Shown here: piece by piece, positions 33,923 through 43,040 of the stretch
How positions within the stretch are numbered: the first letter of the stretch is position 1
Layout of the letters: each line of letters begins with the position of its first letter
Assembly (NCBI GenBank): GCA_965197555.1
Contig: OZ240213.1
Span: 4,030,001 to 4,094,000, forward strand
DNA: 64,000 nucleotides
DNA from: G965197555 sp965197555
GTDB lineage: Bacteria; Chloroflexota; Dehalococcoidia; Lucifugimonadales; UBA3495
Direction: 5' to 3'
The notes under the pieces: generated by a model
What the model was told of the DNA's origin: nothing
Databases searched by the model: none
What the model saw: only the letters and a program-made list of their open reading frames with translations
Program-made: the position numbers and the translations under genes

Positions 33923-34366
33923 TCAAGCAGCGGCGGTTTCCGGTGAAGGTCCGGTGTGGAGGCAATTGGCGGTCCTGCCCCCGTTGTGCCTGGCATCTGC
34001 GCGCTGAGGCGCTCCGGTTTGGTGGGGCGCCGCATATCTGGCCCCTTCCGCCGGTGAGCCGTGAGTATCCGGTTGCTTGAGCCGTTGAAGAGCCAGTGGC
34101 TTTGTTGGGGTCCGGATTCGGATGGATGCCGGCTGCATCTGGGCCAGATTGACGGCCAGGTTGTAGGCGAACCAGGCGTCGCCGGTCTGGAACGTCTGGG
34201 GTTTGGCGGTCTGCGCGTCACGCATGATGCCGGATCTGTCGCTGAATGGCTCGAAGGACACGATCCGGTGGTGCCGCACCCGGAACGGCTTCCGCCTTCC
34301 GGCGAAGTAGATGTGCTTGGTTGTAAGGCCCGGCATCCCGGTGTCGGCTTGAACCGTCTCTCCCAC
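33923..34366 (-). pseudogene. PH/GRAM-like domain fragment
   Basis: After VGETVQADTG the frame gives LTTKHIYFAGRRKPFRVRHH, RIVSFEPFSDRSGIMRDAQT and GDAWFAYNLAVNLAQMQ. This resembles small bacterial PH/GRAM-like proteins (T-xKHIYF ... IVSFxPYSDGxGI). The N-terminal part is missing; the frame joins the integrase remnant through an in-frame TGA at about 34367. C-terminal ~70 residues are low-complexity and probably not native. Confidence 0.5.
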
Positions 34367-34367
34367 T

Positions 34368-34988
34368 CTCTCTCAGATCTGCACCGCCTCCTGGTCGGTC
34401 TTCGACTCCGGGATCCAGATGCGGCCGCTGCCGTTCCCCACCAGCTCCACGTCCCCCCAGCGCAGGGCGGCGACATCGGAGACCCGCAGCAGCGCGTCCC
34501 GCATGACGGAGGCCAGGGCCGTCGACAAGGCCGCGGCGCTGGGCGCACTCTGCCGTCTCGGTATGACCGCCCCGGGTGCGGTGGCGGGTGAGGGCAGTGG
34601 CGCGGATCGCCGACAAAGCCTCGGCGCTGAGGGGTGCGGCCTGTTTCTGGGGACCCTTCAGGATGTGGCCGAGCCCCAGCATTGTCTCCGCGACGTCGAG
34701 GCCGTCGGGGCTCGGCCACCCCGCCAGCTGGGCGCCCTTGCTGATGGCGGTCCGGGCCTGCCGGATGGTGGCCATCCGCCTGCCCTCCCACGCCAGGTGG
34801 ACCAGGTAGTCGCAGAGGGCGGTCTCCAGGCCCTCCGGCAGGTCGAGCCCCTGCTCCCGGGCCCAGCTGCGGAAGCGGTTCCAGTGACCGAGGTAGGCCC
34901 TCTGGGTGTTTCCGGCGCGGGCGGCCTGGCGGATCTGGTCGGCCCGGGAGAGGGGCGCGCCGGTGGCGGGAAGGGGTTGAGGCAGCAA
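34368..34988 (-). pseudogene. Tyrosine recombinase (phage-type integrase), truncated
   Basis: AAGGAGG is 8 bp before TTG 34988. The SAM-like core-binding domain follows: ADQIRQAARAGNTQRAYLGH, WNRFRSWAREQGLDLPEG and YLVHLAWEGRRMATIRQARTA. Near 34550 a frameshift leads to LASVMRDALLRVSDVAALRW and IWIPESKTDQEAVQI, the start of the catalytic domain with its first Arg (DALLRVSD). It then stops, so the H-x-x-R and Tyr boxes are absent and it cannot recombine DNA. Confidence 0.78.
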
Positions 34989-35145
34989 GATCGGGGCCTC
35001 CTTAAACGCCTGATAACAGCAACCGGCCGGTGGCGGGAATGCAACAACGCCCCGGCCAGACACCGGGGCGTCATCAGAGTAGCTGTTCAAACGAAACCCG
35101 CCGAAATATGCACACATTACACAGGACAACCCCGCCCGTTAACCC

Positions 35146-35295
35146 TAAACCAATACCAAGGTGGGATGTGCATTTCGGGTGTCTTGAAGACTGCCAAAGG
35201 ACTACACGTCACCTCATATCGCCTCTGGGCCCCAACTGGGTGGGCACCGACATTGCGGTCTAGCGATATGTACATTTCACCTTGGCTTTAGTTTA
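35146..35295. repeat. 150-bp MITE with IS630 ends
   Basis: Left TAAACCAATACCAAGGTGGG and right TTTCACCTTGGCTTTAGTTTA match the IS630 element at 23209-24460. The ~100-bp interior has no coding capacity. Its right end supplies the stop codon of the neighbouring minus-strand gene. Confidence 0.85.
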
Positions 35296-35550
35296 GGCGG
35301 CTGCCTTTGCTCCATTGGTTGGCAACTCTGCAGTTTGCACTTTCCCATTACGTGGGGGTAAGGGTGCTTCTATCGTTGCGCTCCTTGGGTCAATGGAAGT
35401 TCCTTGATCCATCAGACCGTATTTATGCTCCAGTTCCAAGACAAAACGGTCCAAATCTTGTTGAGCTTTCTGCACCTCCAGGTCCTTCTTATCTACGTCC
35501 ATCTGCAACTTCCGTAGCTGGTAGCGCTCTGTGGGATCCAACTCTGCCAT
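35293..35550 (-). CDS. Small coiled-coil protein
   Basis: 85 residues; a continuous charged helix (YQLRKLQMDVDKKDLEVQKA) predicts a coiled coil, followed by a Pro/Ala tail. CAGGAG sits 8 bp before the ATG. The TAA lies in the terminal repeat of the IS630 MITE (35293-35295), so the original C-terminus was probably replaced by the insertion. Function unknown. Confidence 0.65.
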   Translation of the reverse strand: MAELDPTERYQLRKLQMDVDKKDLEVQKAQQDLDRFVLELEHKYGLMDQGTSIDPRSATIEAPLPPRNGKVQTAELPTNGAKAAA

Positions 35551-35824
35551 TGTCGTCTCCTGGCAATAAGATGAGGCTTAAATATTAGAACAAATGTACC
35601 GTTATTATCAAGGGGCCACTGACACCATGGATACCGCATTTTGCTTTATAGCGCATCTTTTATTGGCGAGAATCTGCTCCGGGAGACGTCCCTGACCACC
35701 GCCGCCAACGTTACTCAGACACACCGCGGCCGATTTGCCGGTGAACCGGAGAGAATGCCATGCCCCCGGTGAGACGAAACCGCATCGTGTCAAGGTCGGC
35801 GGGAAGTTGGGCCATTGGGGTGTT

Positions 35825-36071
35825 GATGTTCAGCGAAAAGGTCCGCGCCAAATGTTCAGGGGGGAATGTCACCCAGACAGCTGTGGCAGCAGACAGGCCG
35901 GGGAATCAGGACGGTTTCCGGGGCGCCCTATGCGCCGTCTGGGGAATGGGAAGCAGCGTCCTGCCGACTGCCCTTGAGGCGGTAGCTGTCGCCGTTCATT
36001 TCCAGGATATGCATGTGGTGGGTGAGACGGTCCAGCAGCGCGCCGGTGAGCCTTTCAGAACCGAACACGTC
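35825..36071 (-). mobile_element. IS21-family remnant: 3' end of istB plus terminus
   Basis: 35928-36071 encodes VFGSERLTGALLDRLTHHMH and LEMNGDSYRLK, the last ~47 residues of an IstB ATPase. The following TTCAGCGAAAAGGTCCGCGC motif resembles the IS21 terminal repeats near 50580. The rest of istB and all of istA are missing; the junction at 36072 is with the recombinase repeat. Confidence 0.75.
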
Positions 36072-36125
36072 GGTCCACCAGACTTGACGAAATCAAGAAC
36101 CTTCACCTTGAGGTTCAAGCTGGCG
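36072..36125 (-). repeat. Dispersed recombinase-3'-end repeat, partial copy
   Basis: Minus-strand reading NYTASLNLKVKVLDFVKSGG matches 17826-17885 and 63541-63625; joined to istB at the shared GGACC. Confidence 0.65.
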
Positions 36126-36515
36126 GTGTAGTTAGCGGCCTCACCCCTACCCGCCGGGCGAGGGCTTGCCACGAACGGAGAGGACAGGCTTGCCGGCGAC
36201 GGATGCTGCGACCAGAAGGCCCCCTGCTACCTACAGCGGGAGCCTTTGGTTTGTGCCGGCTCGCCGCCCCCTCCAGCTGGCTAGGACGACAGGATGTGAG
36301 CCGAGCCCCACCCGAATTGGGCGAACTATAGCATTTTAGGCGGACTGTGACGGCTCGTTACCGCGATTGCTGTATAATCGGGATTGGACAGCCCATTTTC
36401 GGGAGATATTTTTTGCCTCTAGATAGGTGACTACCTGGAACACAGACAGCACTTACGGCGAAAGAAATAATCCTCCGAATGGGCATCCGCATGCAGTAAT
36501 TTGAGAGGTTCCGCC
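36126..36515. other. Intergenic region with terminator-like hairpin and candidate -10 box
   Basis: AAGGCCCCCTGCT (36216) pairs imperfectly with AGCGGGAGCCTT (to 36245), followed by a TTGGTTT run. A perfect TATAAT at 36373-36378 lies 138 bp before the 36516 gene; the -35 candidate (TGACGG) is poorly spaced. No ORF. Confidence 0.4.
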
Positions 36516-37775
36516 ATGTGGCACGTAATTGCTGAGGAAGACCTGACCTGTACCGAGTGCAGACACGACATCAGAGCGGGCTCGGAGTGTCTGTCACAGA
36601 TACCTGTGGGCATGCCAGACAAATTCCACCGGCTGGGATATGAAAACTTCTGTATCGAGTGTGCCGAGTGTGGGCGGAAGGCAGGACAGCCACCTTGCTA
36701 CGTGCGACGCCTAGACCACTGGTATACCTACACGACAAAAACCAAGGAAGCTGTCGGTTGTGGTTACTGTGGTGAACCTATTCCAAAAGGCACGTGGACC
36801 GTGGCGCAGAAGCTATATGCGTGGTCTGACCCAGAGTTGGAGTCAAAGAACACCCAACTCGACTCTGGTAGTGCTGACACAGGTGCCAGGGCTGCTGGAG
36901 CCGCGAGCGCCGGGGCTGCCAAGCGGGCGCACTCGGGCTCGTGGCATAATCTCAGCTCTAAAACACGGCGGCTATTCCAAACCCGAGGGTTGGGTCGTGG
37001 ACTCGGTTCTCGTTCCGCGGTAACGGCGCAGCAATTCTACGAAACCAGCATACCGGGGGCTATCCGCCGTCAGGGAGAAAGCACTGTTCTGCATTTCATA
37101 GGTGCGAAGCAAGCCAGCCACAAGCGGTCCGTATCCAAGATGCCTAGTTTGGCCAAGAGTCCGAGCAACGTTGTCTGGGAAGATGCCAAAAAGAACATCT
37201 CCAGAGGCAGTCGGAACATGACCACTGCCGAACTCGCTGCTATCAACAAGTCGGCTAATCGTGCTTCAGTCCTAGCAACAGCTAAAGGTGCGGCCAAAGG
37301 TGGGCTCATTGCGGCTGCCATAGAAGCACCCGTAGCTGGGTTGGAAAACTTCTTTCACTGGAAGCATGGGCGCAAATCTAGCGAGAGGGCGGCAATTGAT
37401 GCGGCACAGAGCGCAGCGGGTGCAGGCGCTGTTGGTGTTGGTGTCACTGTTGCGGCAGCGGGAGTTGCGAAGGGTGCAGCCCTAGTGGGGGTGTCCCCAA
37501 CCCTAGGACCTGCCGGAATCCCGCTCGCTGTCGCAGGCCTGGGACTGATGGTTGGCACCACCGCCTATCACGTGGTCAAAGCCGCCAAACGCGATCTGCC
37601 TCTTGACGAATACCACCTTTTCTTCTGTAAAGATACCGACTGCAAAACCAGATTTGCACAGGTTAGAACCGATGCTGCTCTGGCCAGACATCAGCGGCAT
37701 TCTCATTGGCTCATTGCCCTCACATTGGCAGGCTTAACAGTTGCTGTGATTGCCACTGGCGTACAGCTTATGTGA
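36516..37775 (+). CDS. Zinc-ribbon/glycine-zipper membrane protein, possible conflict-system effector
   Basis: About 419 residues from ATG 36516 (GAGAGG 6 bp upstream). The N-terminus has four Cys pairs (CTECRHDIRAGSEC, CIECAECGRK, CGYCGEPIPKG), suggesting two or three zinc sites. A basic Ser/Lys-rich middle (~130-250) follows. Then come three Gly/Ala-rich hydrophobic helices (AAKGGLIAAAIEAPVAGL, AGAGAVGVGVTVAAAGVAKG, GIPLAVAGLGLMVGTTAYHV). Near the end are CKDTDCKTRFAQ, a His pair (RHQRHSH) and a last membrane segment. No family recognised. Cys-rich sensor plus glycine-zipper segments is a layout seen in membrane-disrupting effectors, but this is inference. Confidence 0.72.
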   Translation: MWHVIAEEDLTCTECRHDIRAGSECLSQIPVGMPDKFHRLGYENFCIECAECGRKAGQPPCYVRRLDHWYTYTTKTKEAVGCGYCGEPIPKGTWTVAQKLYAWSDPELESKNTQLDSGSADTGARAAGAASAGAAKRAHSGSWHNLSSKTRRLFQTRGLGRGLGSRSAVTAQQFYETSIPGAIRRQGESTVLHFIGAKQASHKRSVSKMPSLAKSPSNVVWEDAKKNISRGSRNMTTAELAAINKSANRASVLATAKGAAKGGLIAAAIEAPVAGLENFFHWKHGRKSSERAAIDAAQSAAGAGAVGVGVTVAAAGVAKGAALVGVSPTLGPAGIPLAVAGLGLMVGTTAYHVVKAAKRDLPLDEYHLFFCKDTDCKTRFAQVRTDAALARHQRHSHWLIALTLAGLTVAVIATGVQLM

Positions 37776-37895
37776 TCCAATCTTTGGCAACCGCCGGCTT
37801 TGCACCCTTAATATCGGTTGAATCAAAAGTCCATCGGCTGAACCAAAAGTCATCTCATGGAGCGAGTAGGAGAACCAATGCGACAGAACCCTCCC

Positions 37896-37966
37896 GACAC
37901 CAGCTAACCAGGTTCCTTCACAAATTTACCCCATCACACTGCGCATTTCACCTTGGCTTTAGTTTA
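37896..37966 (-). repeat. Solo IS630-type end
   Basis: Inverted copy of the IS630 left end and adjoining 50 bp (23209-23278): CAGCTAACC...CTTCACAAATTTACC and CATTTCACCTTGGCTTTAG. No partner end nearby. Confidence 0.75.
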
Positions 37967-38234
37967 GGTTAAATCCCTGGGGCATGGCGGTCAATCACTA
38001 TGCCGAAACGGTGCTGCCCGGCAACTTGGTCAGGAACGGGAGACCGGCTGGAAAAATCGCGCTACAGATTTCCGGTGCGAACGGACAAGGCTATACAGCA
38101 GGCCTCCGTCACATGCTCAAATCCCCCGGAATGCCCGTACAGTGTCTTGTGAAACACTGGGCTAATGGCCGGTACTCAGGCCATGCCTGGCTTGTGGGCG
38201 CGCTGGGCGGCCATGGTGGGTAGCAATATCGATC

Positions 38235-39008
38235 TAGTACCGCAGCCGCACTGCTGAGGTTACTGGTAATTGACGACGTTGGTAATGACATTGCCGGGCC
38301 CGGTGCCGTCGTCTCCACCGGGACCATGACAGCACCGAGTCGTCCCTGGGGTGGGGCTTCCAGACAAGCCGGTAGAGTAACCTCCGTACCTCGGGAACCG
38401 TCAGAAGTATCAGCCTTTCGTCCAAGCTGGAGTTGCCCCCTTTTCTCCCAGGCATACCTGCGCCGACGCCTGGTGCCTGACCACAGCCAGGTAGGCGTGC
38501 GCCAGCATCGCCAAGGTGATGTGCCGGTACCAGCCATCCAACCTCCTGACCTCGTATTGGTCCAAGCCCACCTGTCCCTTGGTCTCCTCAAATGCACACC
38601 AACCGACTTGTTTCCCTTCTTGAGGAATCCGGTATCGTCCACCACCAGCACCCCGCCGGCCTCGCCCAGATGCTCCACAACGTAGTCCCTGAGATCATCT
38701 CGAACCAGGTCGGCGTCCCAGATGTAGGTGGAAAGCAGGCGCTGCACCCCGTCGGGAGTGGCATCGCCCGCCTGCTCCGCCAACTGCCAGCCGTTCTTGC
38801 GCTCTACCCGGCTGAGCAACCCCTTCAGATACTCCAAGGCCCGCCGACGCGGCTCACGACGCCGGAACCTTCCCGCGATGCACCCATGCACCCGCTCGAT
38901 GCCTTCGGCCCATAGGGCCACTTCATCTCTCCCAACAACCACCGTCTCACCTCACCACTGATTGACTGCCCCAATTCTACCGTTTCTTAATCTGCGACTG
39001 TAGTACTA
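38235..39008 (-). mobile_element. Internally deleted IS701-family element with both ends
   Basis: Terminal repeats TAGTACCGCAGCCGCA (38235) and the complement of TAGTACTACAGTCGCA (ending 39008) agree at 13 of 16 positions. The transposase frame from 38942 encodes ALWAEGIERVHGCIAGRFRR to VLVVDDTGFLKKGNKSVGVH, then jumps to EETKGQVGLDQYEVRRLDGW and the C-terminal motifs. About 190 residues are lost, including the second Asp. It can serve only as a substrate. Confidence 0.85.
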
Positions 39009-40598
39009 AGGAGTTTTGGGGCCCCTTCCTGCTTCAAACCACCCCGCAGCGCGCTCGGCGATCATGATTGCAGTGGCATTGGTATTGGCACGAACCACAT
39101 TTGGAGCTACGGACAGATCCACAATTCGTAAGCCTTGGATCCCCCGCACCCGGCAGTACTGGTCCACCACCGCCATCGGATCGCTCTCGGGGCCCATGCT
39201 GCAGGAGCCGCAGGTGTGGAACGTAGTGCTAATGTTCTCGTGCAGCCAGGCGTCCAATGTTTCGTCGGACTCGAGGTCGGCCTCGGTTGGGGCGACGAGA
39301 CCACTTATAAGCGGACGGAATTCTTGGTGTTCCAGCAGGCTGGCGCAGAGGCGGATGGCTTCGCGCATACGGCGGACGTCGAACTCATCCTCAAGGTAGC
39401 GGTAGTCGATACGCGGCCCGTCAACGGGGTTGGTGGAAGCTAAGGTCAGTACGCCGGCGCTCTCGGCCAACCCCAGGATGACAGTGAAGTGCAGTGTGCG
39501 CCCATCGCGGCTGCGGCTTGACCCTGCGATGGGGTCGCCGCCGCCTTCGCTGTCGTAAGAAGTCAGCGTGATCTGCATATCATTGCGCAGGTCAGAGCCT
39601 TCAGCGGTATAGCGCAATCCCGTCTGTATGCGGGGCACGTCCTTGGACAAGGCCACGCCCTCGACAGGTTCCAGGTCCACTAGTGCCATCGGGTGGTCGC
39701 GAAGGTTCTTGCCCACACCGGGCGAGTCCAGCACCACAGGAATCCCCATCTCCTCCAGGTGATCAGCGGGGCCTATTCCCGACAACAACAGCAGTTGCGG
39801 CGACGCAAGGGCCCCAGCGCACAGGACGATCTCCTCTCCCTCCACGGTGAATACCTCGCCGCCGCTCTCCACCTCGATACCCACGGCACGTGGTGAGCCT
39901 GCCGAACCGGACTTGAATACCACACGCCGCACCGCCATACCGCCGCGCACGGTCAGGTTGAGGCGGTGGCGCACCGGGTTGAGGTAAGACACCGCCGCGC
40001 TCATGCGGATGTTGTGGGGATTGTTCATCGGCACTGCGCCTGTGCCGGTGGTTTCCGGATTGTTCATGTCTGGGTCGTAGGGAAATCCAGCGCCCAGGGC
40101 AGACCGGTGGAAGGCCTCGTAGATGGGCAGCCATTCGTTGCGCGGCACCCGGCGCACCGGGATCGGCCCATCGGAGCCGTGGAAGTCGTCGCGCACGTCC
40201 ATGTCGGTTTCTTGCTTGCGGAAGAAGGGTAGGACGTTGACGTAGCTCCACTCGGTGTTGCCCTGCTCGGCCCACGAGTCGTAGTCCTCTGGCAGCCCGC
40301 GCAGGAACACCTGCCCGTTGACCGAGCCGGAACCGCCAATGACCTTGCCCCGCGCGATGTCCATAGGCCGTGACTGACGGGCGCTACCAGTCGCCTGGTA
40401 CGACCAGTTGAAGGTTGAGTCTATCTCCGACGCACCGTTATTGTTGCCGTACTTAATTTCGTCAGGTAGCTGATCGAAGTTTGGGTAGTCGGGCCCAGCT
40501 TCAAGCAAGATTACCGAGCGGTTGAAATCTTCCGATAGCCGGGCAGCCAGCGTGCATCCTGCAGACCCTCCTCCAACGATGATCACATCGTACTTCAT
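39006..40598 (-). CDS. GMC-family FAD oxidoreductase (choline dehydrogenase-like)
   Basis: 530 residues. FAD-binding Rossmann motif DVIIVGGGSAGCTLAARLSE at the start, GMC signature 1 (GKVIGGSGSVNGQVFLRG), signature 2 (GALASPQLLLLSGIGP), catalytic His region HTCGSCSMGP and Asn in NTNATAIMIAERAA. It oxidises primary alcohol groups; substrate unknown. GGAGC precedes the ATG. A GGCAGGCTCACCA-type insertion encodes GSAGSPR at about residue 232. The TAG stop (39006-39008) lies in the terminal repeat of the IS701 element, so the native C-terminus is slightly altered. Confidence 0.93.
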   Translation of the reverse strand: MKYDVIIVGGGSAGCTLAARLSEDFNRSVILLEAGPDYPNFDQLPDEIKYGNNNGASEIDSTFNWSYQATGSARQSRPMDIARGKVIGGSGSVNGQVFLRGLPEDYDSWAEQGNTEWSYVNVLPFFRKQETDMDVRDDFHGSDGPIPVRRVPRNEWLPIYEAFHRSALGAGFPYDPDMNNPETTGTGAVPMNNPHNIRMSAAVSYLNPVRHRLNLTVRGGMAVRRVVFKSGSAGSPRAVGIEVESGGEVFTVEGEEIVLCAGALASPQLLLLSGIGPADHLEEMGIPVVLDSPGVGKNLRDHPMALVDLEPVEGVALSKDVPRIQTGLRYTAEGSDLRNDMQITLTSYDSEGGGDPIAGSSRSRDGRTLHFTVILGLAESAGVLTLASTNPVDGPRIDYRYLEDEFDVRRMREAIRLCASLLEHQEFRPLISGLVAPTEADLESDETLDAWLHENISTTFHTCGSCSMGPESDPMAVVDQYCRVRGIQGLRIVDLSVAPNVVRANTNATAIMIAERAAGWFEAGRGPKTP

Positions 40599-40984
40599 GG
40601 CTTGCTCCAGGAGCTAACGAATTCTCAGAACTCTTGACTTCATCTTATGAGGAAAGGCGGTGCATTAGCAAATCCTGAGGACCGATTTTTCGCAATAATG
40701 AAACCGGCAGGTCAATATGTTGACTGATAAGGATAGGGTTCTGTATCAGGTGGTCGAACCCCTCGGTGCCGCTCCCTAGGTTCCCGCTTTCGCAGGAACT
40801 GCGGATGGCCTTGCCTAGGCCACATGAGGGAATGAAAATAACCTATTTTCCTGGTAATGACGGAGGGTTGGAAAGCAAGCCACCCAAGATGGAACGCTAC
40901 CACATTAGATCGCGGGTGTTGCCCAGCCTGCGCCCGCCCTCTATTATGCGTGGCGCTTAACAACCTCACCAAGAAACACGGAAT

Positions 40985-41060
40985 TCACAGGGCCACTACC
41001 AATTCAAATACGGTACCGTGTACAGTCCCCTTAGGCCCACCAGACTGTGGACCTTCCTCC
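40985..41060 (-). repeat. Dispersed recombinase-3'-end repeat copy
   Basis: Minus-strand reading GPQSGGPKGTVHGTVFELVV then AL-stop, matching 31217-31290 (QSGGPKGTVRSTTFELVV). Upstream recombinase sequence is not recognisable. Confidence 0.65.
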
Positions 41061-41623
41061 GTTTTAAGCTGTCTTCGATGTTCCGGACTATGATGTTGGC
41101 CATGTTTCATGGCTCCGAATACAGTGTAACTCAGTAGTACATCGATTACATCGCTATCACGACATCGCTCCGTCAACCCCTACGCACCTGTCCATTTTGG
41201 CAAACTACGTGGCTCTGTCAACGGTCGTGGCGTATGGCACTTCGTCGCTAGAGACCCGTACTCATTCCCTGCCAGCGCCCCTCAACCCGATTTCTTGTTG
41301 GAACCGGCCGTCGCGCAAGAGGCAGGACTTCCGACAGCCGCGCCTTGGCCTCGGCAACCGTCCAAACGCGGTGAGGTCTGGAGTTCTTCAACGGCGATGT
41401 GTCCTCCCACACCACGTGCCAGGCCATTTATAGACTAGATTGGTGGCTGCCAATGGGTTCCAGTACGTGTGCGGCCACCATCAAAAGGGACCATCTTCTA
41501 TAGGCAATACCCCTGCCCTTTTTGTATCTCATCTCACAGCAAAAGTTGTACAATTACGAGCTCCAGTCGCATTGTGCAGCAATCATTCCTCGGCTATCTG
41601 CTCTTTGCGGGCCCTAATATCGT
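41061..41623. other. No gene seen
   Basis: Mixed-composition sequence between the repeat and tRNA-Ala; possible tRNA promoter just upstream of 41624 but no consensus boxes stand out. Confidence 0.45.
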
Positions 41624-41698
41624 GGGGGTGTAGCTCAGCGGGAGAGCACCTGCTTTGCAAGCAGGGGGCCAGGGGTTCGATTCCCCTCACCTCCACCA
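41624..41698 (+). tRNA. tRNA-Ala (TGC)
   Basis: GGGGGTG pairs with CACCTCC (one G-U); D-arm GCTC/GAGC; anticodon arm CCTGC-TTTGCAA-GCAGG with anticodon TGC; T-arm AGGGG/CCCCT with TTCGATT loop. CCA is encoded at 41696-41698. All stems are sound, so this is a functional gene. Confidence 0.97.
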
Positions 41699-41752
41699 CC
41701 CTGACTGAAGACAACACCGGGGCCGCCCTGAGATGCGGGAAGAGGGTGGGAG

Positions 41753-42305
41753 ATGATTCCTGACTACATACGAGAACAAGTACTGAACGCAAAGCCGACC
41801 GATGGCTGCTGTGTCCCTCGGGGTTCGGTTCCCGCCGTAGCGGAAGGCCACTTCACCTTCGCTCGCGCCGCCACCGTCGGCATCAATCCGCACGAATCGT
41901 GGAACCGTAAAGACTATTTGCCCAAAGAATGCTTGACCCTGGACAGAGACGACTTAGACGAACAATTCCTCAACCAGGTGTGGGAGGAGAAAACGCGATA
42001 CTTCGAGCGCAATACTCATCGGTACTTCACCATGTTGAAGCCGATCCTCAACGCGTGCGGAGTCACTTACGGCGGCAAATATGGCGCTGATCGACCAGAC
42101 TTGGCCTGTTCTCTGGACCTGGTCCAATGGCCCACGGATCCTTTGTGGACCGAGCTGCCAAGGAAATGCTCGGGCCGATGCTCAAAGCAAGCTGCTCAGT
42201 GACGGCGCGACGTTCTTTGAGAAAATTCTGCAAGAAGACTATCGCGATAGGCTTCCAGCGTTCAAGCGGGCATTCGGTTCCCGTTTGACAACGCAGGTCG
42301 GCTGA
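41753..42305 (+). pseudogene. Hypothetical protein, frameshifted
   Basis: MIPDYIREQVLNAKPTDGCC, ATVGINPHESWNR and CSLDLVQWPTDPLW form a conserved N-terminal pattern that resembles an uncharacterised bacterial family, possibly uracil-glycosylase-like in fold (GINPS-type loop). Near 42160 the frame shifts; the continuation QSKLLSDGATFFEKILQ...FGSRLTTQVG ends at TGA 42303. The family is longer than the ~180 residues here, so the gene is also shortened. Confidence 0.55.
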
Positions 42306-42385
42306 AAACAGGTTGATTGGGGCCTGTCGATCCTCTCTCTGTCGGATCCGGGCTGAAGGATTCACTTGGGGAACTTCAAGCTTAG

Positions 42386-42727
42386 CTAAAGGACCTGATC
42401 CCCTGTTTCTCCGGTGCGGATCCTAATCGCGCCAGATACCGGCGTTATGAATATCTTCCCGTCGTCGGTGTTGCCAGTTCGAGCGTTGGCGACGATAGCA
42501 TCAATGGTCTTCTGAGTATCTGCATCGCTGACCACTACCTCGACTTTCAACTGGTGAAGCATGCTCGCCATGTAGCTCTGGGTTCCTCTGCCGCCGGTTC
42601 GAACGTCCCTCTGGACCCCTCGACCGGTTACCTGGATCACGCTCAAGCCCAGGATGCCCTCGTTAGCCAGGGCATCCTTTACGTTGTCCAGCCTTTCGGG
42701 TCGGATGAATGCTTCGATCTTGTTCAT
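42386..42727 (-). CDS. glnB: P-II family nitrogen regulator
   Basis: 113 residues from ATG 42727 (GAGGAAG upstream; the longer frame is spurious). PII order: MNKIEAFIRPERLDNVKDAL, VIQVTGRGVQR, the T-loop, LKVEVVVSDADTQKTIDAIV, TGNTDDGKIFITPVSGAIRI and the C-terminal RTGETG. It senses 2-oxoglutarate/ATP and controls ammonium transporters; amtB lies 2.3 kb away on the other strand. The T-loop reads GGRGTQSYMAS instead of the usual YRGAEY, so the standard uridylylated Tyr-51 is not in its normal context. Confidence 0.88.
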   Translation of the reverse strand: MNKIEAFIRPERLDNVKDALANEGILGLSVIQVTGRGVQRDVRTGGRGTQSYMASMLHQLKVEVVVSDADTQKTIDAIVANARTGNTDDGKIFITPVSGAIRIRTGETGDQVL

Positions 42728-42810
42728 ACTTTCTTCCTCGAGAGCATTCACCTACTGTAACACTGTCCAATGCTTGGTGCCAAACGCGCCCGGTAACCCT
42801 GATTCCCCAC

Positions 42811-42969
42811 CTAGAGAAAACGGCACAGGAGCTTGCTGTCACGGACCGACCGCAGCCAGCGTCCCTTGATGCCCGGCGGGAAGACTACTAGCCCAGCGAC
42901 GACCGGCCCAGCGAGCGGGCCGCGTCCCACCTCGTCGATACCGGCCACGTAGGAGTAGCCGAGGGCTGA
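42811..42969 (-). pseudogene. rnhB: Ribonuclease HII fragment
   Basis: The frame encodes YSYVAGIDEVGRGPLAGPVV followed by AGLVVFPPG and RSVRDSKLL, the N-terminal catalytic block (Asp-Glu in GIDEVGRG) of RNase HII. It starts after a stop and ends at TAG after ~52 residues, a quarter of the enzyme. A functional rnhB must exist elsewhere. Confidence 0.8.
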
Positions 42970-43040
42970 TCAGCGCCGATTCCTCACTGTCGTCGGCAAC
43001 AGGCCTGCGGACCATGCGGCGGCGCCTGGGCATGCCTCTC

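Noticed and set aside
33883..34791. 302-aa Arg/Pro-rich ORF
   Set aside because: A shifted-frame shadow of the integrase and PH-like remnants.
37984..38223. 79-aa ORF before the deleted IS701
   Set aside because: No family, no ribosome site, located between two IS ends.
38109..38942. 277-aa ORF as an intact transposase
   Set aside because: Its second half is out of frame; the real C-terminal motifs lie in another frame after an internal deletion.
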